A program made the position numbers and the translations under genes. This document shows positions 1 through 7,192 of a stretch of 64,000 nucleotides of DNA, piece by piece. Position 1 is the stretch's first letter. Each line of letters opens with the position of its first letter. Location: contig RPFO01000131.1 of the NCBI GenBank assembly GCA_009746045.1, positions 554,162 through 618,161 on the forward strand, written 5' to 3'. The DNA is from Mesostigma viride. Its lineage: Eukaryota; Streptophyta; Mesostigmatophyceae; Mesostigmatales; Mesostigmataceae. The notes under the pieces are model-generated. The model did not search any database. It was given only the letters and a program-made list of their open reading frames with translations, and was not told the origin of the DNA.

Positions 1-219
1 AGAGGGAGAGGGAGAGGGAGAGGGAGAGGGAGAGGGAGAGGGAGAGGGAGAGGGAGAGGGAGAGGGAGAGGGAGAGGGAGAGGGAGAGGGAGAGGGAGAG
101 GAGAGGGAGAGGGAGAGGGAGAGGGAGAGGAGAGGGAGAGGGAGAGGGAGAGGGAGAGGGAGAGGGAGAGGGAGGGAGGGAGGGAGGGAGGGAGGGAGGG
201 AGGGAGGGAGGGAGGAGGG
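1..219. repeat. (GGGAGA)n grading into (GGGA)n simple repeat
   Basis: The window opens inside a purine-only tract of GGGAGA hexamers with occasional GGAGA slips. From about 170 it becomes a GGGA tetramer run. It is seen directly and carries no coding signal. The left edge is the window edge, so its full length is unknown. Confidence 0.97.
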
Positions 220-1060
220 TTTAGCCACATCGTGTTTTGTTCTTGGATTGATGACGCACCGCACACAACGCTCGTGACCTGCACCCGCAGGCGAAAAATA
301 ACGAACCACAATGATAGCATGGTTGTGAGTGACAATCGACGACATCACGCTACAAGGAGCATGACGCAAAAGGGATTAAAAATCCGCATGAAAAACCTGG
401 TGAAAAATAAGAGGGAGAGGGGGGGATCAATACCCTCACAACTCGGCATCATACCTGGCAACTTCTACATGGGAACTTGGAAAGAGAGCCGAGTTGTAAT
501 ATGTCGACAGCACTCACTTAGCCCCTGGAAGCTCGAATGGCGCTGGCTTTGTGGGTGTCTTCTTCTCCACCTTTGGCAGCGTCTGTTGGCCGTATTCCTG
601 CATACAGATTGTATAGGGGGTCCGCGCCGAAAATCCATTGGATGAGGGAAATAGCTATCATTCCGAGACGACAGCACGCGGTTAATCAGCCAAGAAGCAG
701 ATTATAACGTCGCCGAAACATCCTGATCCATAATACCTGGACAGGTAGGAGATCTAGAAGCTTAAAGTGATTTTGAAAGGCATGCGGACATTCGCGAAAA
801 ATACGCAAGGCACTTACTGGAGCTTTGTGCAAAGCGGCCGGAACGGGCCTCGCAACAATGGTAGGCGTTTTCGACTCTGCCTTCGCGGAGGTGACGAACT
901 ATGGGGGCTGCACCCGCAGGCGAAAAACAACGTAGACCACAGTCGGCCACTGGCTACCACACCATCACGGTCACTGGACGTGCGGTGGCGGGCGTGGTGG
1001 GCGCATCCGGCGGTGCGCGCCTGCAAAACACCGCATCAATTACCTGGGCGGGCAGGGTGC
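220..1060. other. unassigned intergenic sequence with a repeated 20-bp motif
   Basis: No convincing gene is visible; the reading frames here are short and low quality. The motif CTGCACCCGCAGGCGAAAAA occurs twice in the same orientation (279-298 and 908-927). A related TTGCACCCGCGGGC occurs in the fold-back that follows. The region may be part of the same unidentified repeat family as the fold-back. Confidence 0.5.
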
Positions 1061-1812
1061 GCACCTTCCAAAGTCCCTGGTGTGTGTCAGTGCAGCGTCG
1101 ACATGGCATGCGTGGAGGATATTTGCGTACGTACGACGAATCATGTGAAACGACTGGTCCAACCTGAAAAATTTTAAATTTTTGCCGTGTCCAGTAACGG
1201 TCCTAGGTTGCACCCGCGGGCCGTTCCGACAGCTGTACAGAAAAGATCACAAAGATACGCCGCGCAACGACGCCTGTGCCCGGCAAATCATTTGTGAGCC
1301 CGGAACTGAACAGTCACTGCAAATGTCGAGTATTTATTGCTCCATCCCCACAAAAAAGCGTTCCGGACCTGTTCGAAGCGAAGAGCACTGACAGGGATCG
1401 GACCCGAGCCAGATTTGTGTGCGGACCATGATGGCTGGCCTCCCTCACTCCGCAGCCTCACTCTGGACGCAGGTTCGAATCCTGTCAGTGCTATTCGCTT
1501 CGAACAGTTCCGGAACGCTTTTTTTGGGGGGGTGGAGCAATAGATTTTCGACGTTTGTAGTGACTGTTCAGTTCCCGACTCACATTTGCCGGGCACTGGC
1601 GTCATTCCGCGGCGTATCTTTCTGATCTATTCTGTACAGCTGCCGGAACGGCCCGCGGGTGCAACCTAGGACCGTTACTGGACACGGCAAAAATTCAAAA
1701 TTTTTTTAGGTTGGACCAGTCGTTTCACATGATTCGTCGTACGTACGCAAATATCCTCCACGCATGCCATGTCGACGCTGCACTGACACACACCAGGGAC
1801 TTTGGAAGGTGC
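1061..1812. mobile_element. 752-bp fold-back (long inverted repeat) element
   Basis: The left arm (about 1061-1396) is nearly the reverse complement of the right arm (about 1480-1812). GCACCTTCCAAAGTCCCTGG at 1061 pairs with the sequence ending at 1812, and the match runs inward through CCTAGGTTGCACCCGCGGGC and GAACTGAACAGTCACT. About 80 bp separates the arms. There are small indels between the arms and no clear target-site duplication. It has no transposase and resembles a fold-back or MITE-type element. Short reading frames on both strands reflect the palindrome and are not genes. Confidence 0.8.
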
Positions 1813-2735
1813 CGTAAGAATTGTCTTGCGAAATGAAAGCTTAGCCGTATGCACTGTTCTGAAAAAAATCTGATTTGTAAAAATGGAGAAAAAAAAAAAA
1901 AGGGAAAAAAACTAAAAAAAAGGAAACCCTGAAAACTGACATGCCGCAAAAAGGATTCGACACGGCGACTGCCGGTCTCATCCAGGTATTGGGGTAGGGT
2001 GTAGATCCCCACCGGGGGTGTAGATCCCCCTGCTATTCGCTCGAACAGTTCTGGATGTACCAACCTACATGCTATTGTACAATATATAGTGGTAACGGAG
2101 AATAAAAAATGAAGAGACGACAAGAATGCCTTTGCACCAATAGGAGTCGACACTGCGTGTTCAGACTCCCAAGTACTCGGGCACCCACACCTGCCGGGGG
2201 AGTACATTGTAATGCTATTCACTAGAACAGTTCCGGATGTAGCGTTAGTGATGATGTTGTACAATATATTTCAATCACGTTTGTCAGAGTGTGCGTTTTT
2301 CCGACATGTAGGGCAGGTTGTACAACATTCTGTGCGCCAACCATGTGTACTACATGTATCGATTAGTATCACTACATGTATATTCCATCATGATCGCAGG
2401 ATTAGTAACTACTGGGCTACATGTTAGTGTACCCTTACTAGGCTACTATGTAGAACCTTCAGAACCTGATTCTACCTTCCAAAATTCTAATTATGCGCCA
2501 TGGATCAGTTCTGAAATGTAGAACGAGCCTACGTGGAGGGCATGACATCAGTCCAGCTGGCACCGCCGCGCACCATGACCGAGGGAACACGCCGTCACGT
2601 GCATGTAATGCAATGTTTGGAGACGACGGGCATGCATGCATGGTTAAGGGGACTCGGCGCGGCGAATATTTTCCGCGCCAAAAAAATTCCGCGGTACCCT
2701 CCGTACCGTGAAAAGTGGGTGCACGGTGCGCGCAC
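1813..2735. other. A/T-rich sequence, no gene; repeated GCTATTCGCT...GAACAGTT motif
   Basis: No supported gene. It holds a poly-A stretch (about 1885-1925) and two further copies of the fold-back's inner motif, GCTATTCGCTCGAACAGTTC at 2032 and GCTATTCACTAGAACAGTTC at 2214. Each is followed by GGATGTA and a nearby TTGTACAATAT. These look like decayed relatives of the fold-back. Confidence 0.5.
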
Positions 2736-3600
2736 CCCTTGCGGAAGTGGCCATGGCGACTGCTTTTAGACGAAACGTGACAAATCTGGCTCGCGGAAAG
2801 CAGAAAAAATGCTCGATTCTTGGAGAAAATTAGTTACTGATTCTAATTTATGGTGGGATAGTTGCGATCTATAATGTCGCGGGCTCTTTTTCTTTACCAT
2901 CGGCAGGGGGGTCCGGCCTGAATTTCTGTCGGGATGAATAAAGTATAATTGATGCCTGCAGGTGTGATTGTCGATTGTTGCCAGTTTTGATGGTCGTAAG
3001 GAAAGCTAGTTTAATGATGTTTCTAAAGCCGTAAAAATTCCCGCTGCTATCTTTACCTTTCCCGTCATTTTGCGGTAAGATAACATTAGGCCTGCGCGAT
3101 GCGCGCCCGACCTCTCCATGAAAGGGTGGCCTTTCTTGTGCGCCTGGGCACGAATAAATGCCCGTTATGGTACGTTCTTGTATTAAACGTCCTAAGATAG
3201 CGCTTTCCTGCTTTCTTAGCTCGTTGAGCGTAAGCTTTTTGCCTTCTTTCCGGCCAGATGCAGCCATGAAGTTGCGGGTCCTGGCGCTGCATCGCTGGAT
3301 TCCTGGATGTTTTTAAGCAAGTTCGTCTGTGACGTGGCTGGCTTTCTGCAGCGCGTGGCCCACAACCTGTCGGGAAGGTGTAATGCTTTTATTTCCATGC
3401 TTCTCTGAAATTTCTTGTGCTTTATAGACAGTTGTGTTCGAGGAAATTCACGCGGTCTTCCTAAGCAGCGGCATCATTTTCCCCAGACACTGACGAGCTG
3501 GCACCTGTCTCCTAAAGAGAGCGGCTCGTGCTTGTTAGAAAGGAGGCAGTGTGCATTTTGCGGGACACAATGCTTTGGTGGCACATGCGTCAGGTAGGCT
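2736..3600 (-). repeat. diverged dispersed repeat (copy a), related to 19,635-20,430
   Basis: This segment aligns by eye, in order, with 19,635-20,430 inside the TA-flanked element: GTGGCCATGGCG near the left end, GGGGGTC followed by a GATGAATA block, AGGCCTGCGCG in the middle and a T-rich right part. Identity is low, so the two copies are old. Both carry minus-strand frames (see next entry). No terminal repeats were found here. Confidence 0.5.
2869..3267 (-). CDS. hypothetical protein remnant of a dispersed repeat
   Basis: A 132-residue minus-strand frame starts at an ATG (3265-3267). The product is basic and Ser/Arg-rich with no domain I recognise. The frame is worth listing because a diverged homologue lies at 19,702-20,094. 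Both keep an ASRRP block, and both have similar hydrophobic/basic spacing downstream, including a Ser-Arg-Gln/Ser step and a Pro-Pro/Pro-Ser step before a KE. Upstream, a second frame (3216-3398) resembles 20,091-20,276 in the same relative position. This suggests a protein spread over two frames, through an intron or an ancient frameshift. It is probably a decayed transposon gene; the function is unknown. Confidence 0.3.
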   Translation of the reverse strand: MAASGRKEGKKLTLNELRKQESAILGRLIQERTITGIYSCPGAQERPPFHGEVGRASRRPNVILPQNDGKGKDSSGNFYGFRNIIKLAFLTTIKTGNNRQSHLQASIILYSSRQKFRPDPPADGKEKEPATL

Positions 3601-3739
3601 GTTCCAATGGTCTCTTCACCTTTCCCACTGAGTAAATGTTAGCATTTGTCATGCTAACCAGAGCAGCTAGCCACAGGTTGGCTGGATAAAAAGTCAGCTT
3701 ATTTTCTCTTTATATACTGCGTGTGTGGTCCTCCACGTG
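3601..3739. other. short spacer before the first satellite block
   Basis: This is A/T-rich sequence between the dispersed repeat and the first satellite unit. Nothing specific is seen. Confidence 0.4.
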
Positions 3740-4075
3740 TCCGGCTTGCCATGATGACACCATGGGAGCCTAAATCCTCCTCATGAATTACATAAATGCC
3801 AACCATGTACGTAGGCCAGCCATGGAGACACCATGGGAGCCTAAATCCTCCTCATGAATTACATAAATGCCAACCATGTACGTAGGCCAGCCATGGAGAC
3901 ACCATGGGAGCCTGAGTCCTCATCATTTTTTTTTTCTTTGACATCCATGTACGTAGGCCAGCCATGATGACACCATGGGAGCCTGAATCCTCCTCATTAA
4001 TTACATACATGCCATCCATGTACGTACACGGGCCATGATGACACCATGGGAGCCTGAATCCTCATCATTTACTAT
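3740..4075 (-). repeat. minisatellite block A (about 71-bp unit, reverse orientation)
   Basis: Five units of the window-wide minisatellite occur here. Each contains GACACCATGGGAGCCT, then AATCCTC, a variable spacer and CCATGTACGTAGGCCAG or similar. Units vary at the spacer (ATTACATAAATGCC versus a T-run plus CTTTGACAT). The orientation is the reverse of most later blocks. The block is cut at ACTAT by Copia-1. Confidence 0.95.
4071..4075. other. target-site duplication ACTAT (left of Copia-1)
   Basis: ACTAT at 4071-4075 is repeated at 11,723-11,727. The satellite spacer normally reads TTTACTATTCCTTGAC, so the flanks rejoin exactly into one satellite unit. Confidence 0.95.
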
Positions 4076-4547
4076 AGTTAGTCTCCATGCTTTGCTGTAG
4101 ACTAAGTCTCAAAGGCATTGTGAATACAACGTATGAATAAGCCTTGTAAACCCACGTTGGTATGTGAATATAAATACCACGTGGGCTATGCAGATAGGGA
4201 TGCTAGTCGAGTCGCATACGTTTCCCTAGATAGGTACTTTGGGTACTGAGGTACGTGACAGATGTCAGTACCCAGTATACGTAGTGTCCTGTCATTGGAC
4301 GGTACTAGAGTATCCTAGATAGGAACCGTACTGCAGCGTGCATTGATTTGTGATCGCACGATGCAGTGACTAGGCAGCTACCTGTCATCGTGCGGCCTCG
4401 GGCCAACGGTCTGCACCCAACGGTCACTGGCGGCGCAGCCGGTGAGAGGAACGTTGATAAAGGGTAAACCTATTTTCTAATGAACCAAGCAATTCATTGC
4501 TCACAGCTTCAGTGTTCTCAAGCAATATATCCCACCGCATTCTAACT
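4076..4547 (+). repeat. Copia-1 5' LTR
   Basis: The 472-bp repeat is nearly identical to 11,250-11,722. It begins AGTTAGTCTCC and ends TCTAACT, giving a 6-bp terminal inverted repeat AGTTAG/CTAACT. Inside are a TATA-like ATATAAATA and a G-box-like CCACGTGG. Confidence 0.95.
4168..4176 (+). promoter_or_regulatory. TATA-like box in Copia-1 LTR
   Basis: ATATAAATA lies 93 bp into the LTR, followed at once by CCACGTGG, a palindromic G-box-like site. The same pair recurs in the 3' LTR at about 11,342. A promoter role is inferred from position and motif only. Confidence 0.45.
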
Positions 4548-4565
4548 TGAATTTTATTTGCTACC

Positions 4566-5798
4566 ATGGCTATCACGAACAAGAATGTCGCTAAGAAGCT
4601 TACCTACAACGAGGATGATGATGGGCAGGATCGGCGGATGCCCAGAGACAACAACAAGAAGCCGGCTGGCGATGCGGCCATTTCCAAGAAAAAGAAAAAG
4701 AACAAAAAGACTCACAATGGTTGCCAGGACGAGGGGACGGCGGCTGCAAAGCCGACCGACCTACCCCCCTCCCCTGCGAGGCCGGAGGCCGAGACGGCTC
4801 CCCCCGGGGAGACCGGCTTACCCTCGACTCCGGCGGCCGCCCCAGCCGCAACCACGGCTGGCGCGGCCATGGCTGCGGAGACCTCGGTGGTAAACCCCAC
4901 TGAGGCTCCACAGTCCGGCCCCACGTTGCCATCTCTTCGGGAGCGTATGCCCCGTCAGACGGCCTCGGTGGCACCGGACGGGACGATTACCTTTCGTCCC
5001 GCCACATCAAACCTTAATGTCCCTTTCGCCCAGGGACATAACCACATTGAGCTAACGTTTGGGCGACCCTCTGCGTCCCTTCTTCGCAAGAAGAAGGACA
5101 TGGAGAGTATTAAACTCGCACGGGTGGTGCGAAAACCTGTGGAACCCATCGCCGGACAACCAATGTCCGACGATGAGGTATCCGACACTGCCAGTCTCCC
5201 CGATGGGGAGACTGAGATCAATCTTACCCCAGCGCTCCTGGCGGTCGAGCAGGCCGCGCTGGTGGCAAATGAAGAACGCCGAGCGCGGCAGCGGGACCGA
5301 GAGGTCCGCCGAGAGGCGGCTTTTCGGCTCGCCGCTAAGCGGCAAGAATATGAAGAGGAAGCCGCCCGTCGCCTGGCTACCCACCAGGCGATGGCGGACG
5401 CGTACCGCGAGGCCACCCAGCGGTTACGTGACCTCTTAAAAAATGCTGACTATCCCATGGACTATGCGGACAGTCAAGACCTGGCCGAGCTTGCTCGGTC
5501 AGCACACTTTAAAACCATGTCCTCCATCACCCAAGCCAGGGTCACGGAGGCCATCTTGGCCAAACATGGGGTGGTAGCTGAAGAAGCCCCCCCGCTGGAA
5601 ACCACCAGCAAGAAACCCTCTCCCCCCCAACCCCTGCAGTACAAGGAGGGACTGCTGGCCCTGGGCGCGAGGAAGGGCAAAGAGGCGGACTGTCCAGTCC
5701 GGCCTGCTATGATCATGGGAGACCACTCCCTGACATACCCGAGGATGAGGCTGCCTTTCAGGCAGCCCTCCGGGAGCATGAGGTACGCAAGGAGATGA
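4566..5798 (+). CDS. gag: Copia-1 Gag, N-terminal frame
   Basis: A 410-residue frame starts at the first ATG after the LTR, in context ACCATGG. The N-terminus is basic with a Lys-rich cluster (residues about 38-47), followed by a Pro/Ala-rich linker and a long charged, probably coiled-coil stretch (about residues 225-300). No zinc knuckle is present; nucleic-acid binding probably comes from the basic region. The frame ends in an ATGA overlap with the next frame. The natural reading in fact crosses into the -1 frame earlier: between about 5,700 and 5,795 the -1 frame reads as an acidic/basic helix (DIPEDEAAFQAALREHEV). The last ~30 residues given by this frame are therefore probably not native. 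The shift could be programmed or a mutation. Confidence 0.75.
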   Translation: MAITNKNVAKKLTYNEDDDGQDRRMPRDNNKKPAGDAAISKKKKKNKKTHNGCQDEGTAAAKPTDLPPSPARPEAETAPPGETGLPSTPAAAPAATTAGAAMAAETSVVNPTEAPQSGPTLPSLRERMPRQTASVAPDGTITFRPATSNLNVPFAQGHNHIELTFGRPSASLLRKKKDMESIKLARVVRKPVEPIAGQPMSDDEVSDTASLPDGETEINLTPALLAVEQAALVANEERRARQRDREVRREAAFRLAAKRQEYEEEAARRLATHQAMADAYREATQRLRDLLKNADYPMDYADSQDLAELARSAHFKTMSSITQARVTEAILAKHGVVAEEAPPLETTSKKPSPPQPLQYKEGLLALGARKGKEADCPVRPAMIMGDHSLTYPRMRLPFRQPSGSMRYARR

Positions 5799-7192
5799 AG
5801 CGTCTCATGCGGGAGGAGGCCAGGAGGAGAGCAGAGGCAGACACCCCTGCCCGCCCCTCCACCGATGGGGCTGGACCCAGTGGGGTTACCCGGACACCCC
5901 CGGGCTCCCCCAGGGCCACCATGACCCCCCCTCCCCCTCCCCCACCACCCCAGGTTCGCCCTGTGGGTTGGGGCCCCCTCCCAAACCAGGGGGGGTGGCC
6001 AGGACCCCAGGAGGCCCTGGGGGGAGGTGCAGAGGTGCCACAGGCACCCAACAGGCCTGCTGAGGCCCCCCCAAGGAGCGGGGATGTCCTGGAACAGCTC
6101 GCCATTCTCCAGGCCCAGCTGGCCTCGTTGCAAGATCAGCAGTTAACAGCTAACCAGCTGCAAACTGTCGAGGGCCTGCGCGCCCTGATGTCGCGGTATG
6201 AGCGGGGGACCATCAACCTGGACCCCACCCGCCTGCAACAAGCAACCGACAGCTTCTTGAGGGCCAACCCCCCTCTCACAGGTGTGTTTAACCCTCATAA
6301 AAAGGAATCCAAAATCAATATTGCTGGCTTGCCTGAGGGTCACACTGTTGAACAAGCTAAGCAATTTGTTTTTGCTTTGGAGTATGGGATGGAAGGTCTT
6401 AACCTTAGACATCAGTTTAAGGCTCTCAGGGCCTCCTCCACATTCCATCAATCATCTCCTGCAATCAGAGCATTGATTCAAACCTATCAGGAACGTACCC
6501 TGACACCTGAAGCAGCCATTGAACAGTGGCCTACCTTTATCACTGATCTGAAACAGCTAGTGCTTACCAATAACCACATGGAAGCAGTAGAACGTTTCAA
6601 CTGGCTTGCTGCATATAAGGTGAACAAGAATAACCTCTCTGGGGATGCAAAAACATACAGGGTAATGATTGAGAAAGACCTTGAGCTTCTCAAGCTCCAA
6701 CCAAGGTATCTCATCCACACCTGGCTAACAAAAGCTAATTTGCAACCTTCTGTCCTGGCTACCCTGCTTACAGGCCTCAAGTCCCTCTGGGACAACTTCA
6801 GAGCTGCCATGCTCTATATCGAGGAGGCAGTGGACCCCCTGGGTACTGGCAACAACCAGGCCCAGGACCCCAAGGTCCAGGGTGTCCAAGGCCACAAACG
6901 CAAGGGGCAGGCCAGCCAGGGGGGGCACCCAAGACCCACAAGTCCTCCCACCAAGGGGGCAGTGGCTCTCAGGGGCGTGGCAACACGTGGCACCGTGTGC
7001 CCCTGCATGGCAACCCCAACAACAACAACAACAACAACAACAACAGGTCCCAGCAGGGCAACAATAACAACAGGTCCCAACAGGGCCAAAACAACAACAA
7101 CAACAGGTCCCAGCAGGGCCAGAACCGGTCCCAGCAGGGAAACAACAACAACAACAACAACAACCAGCCTGGCAACCCTGGGGGGTCCATAA
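5795..7192 (+). CDS. gag: Copia-1 Gag, capsid-like second frame
   Basis: A 465-residue frame begins at the ATG of an ATGA overlap; the frame is open upstream to 5,582. After a Pro-rich linker it encodes a helical segment (residues about 160-345; motifs GLPEGHTVEQA, AALYIEEA-like) that looks like a retroelement capsid domain. Genuine coding appears to stop at a run of seven G at 6,919-6,925. From there the -1 frame gives a Gly/Ser/Asn-rich tail and zinc knuckle, while this frame becomes a Thr-rich translation of CAA repeats that is probably spurious. Domain assignment is by overall character, not by a diagnostic motif. Confidence 0.7.
   Translation: MKRLMREEARRRAEADTPARPSTDGAGPSGVTRTPPGSPRATMTPPPPPPPPQVRPVGWGPLPNQGGWPGPQEALGGGAEVPQAPNRPAEAPPRSGDVLEQLAILQAQLASLQDQQLTANQLQTVEGLRALMSRYERGTINLDPTRLQQATDSFLRANPPLTGVFNPHKKESKINIAGLPEGHTVEQAKQFVFALEYGMEGLNLRHQFKALRASSTFHQSSPAIRALIQTYQERTLTPEAAIEQWPTFITDLKQLVLTNNHMEAVERFNWLAAYKVNKNNLSGDAKTYRVMIEKDLELLKLQPRYLIHTWLTKANLQPSVLATLLTGLKSLWDNFRAAMLYIEEAVDPLGTGNNQAQDPKVQGVQGHKRKGQASQGGHPRPTSPPTKGAVALRGVATRGTVCPCMATPTTTTTTTTTGPSRATITTGPNRAKTTTTTGPSRARTGPSRETTTTTTTTSLATLGGP
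6919..6925 (+). promoter_or_regulatory. candidate -1 frameshift site GGGGGGG between Copia-1 Gag frames
   Basis: In the capsid frame the codons read CAG GGG GGG CAC, so the run is G GGG GGG, which fits the X XXY YYZ slippery rule. A -1 slip moves translation into the frame that is open through the zinc knuckle and Pol. A one-base length error in the G run would give the same picture. Confidence 0.4.

Noticed and set aside
1384-1492. tRNA gene in the fold-back loop (GGTTCGAATCC with a possible AGCACTG/CAGTGCT acceptor)
   Set aside because: The span is about 110 nt, no A-box-like D-arm is present, and the acceptor pairing is simply the continuation of the long inverted repeat.
4600-4974. Several frames antisense or off-frame to Copia-1 Gag (also around 5,474-6,133 and 6,725-7,365)
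   Set aside because: Pro/Cys/Arg-rich shadows of the GC-rich gag sequence.
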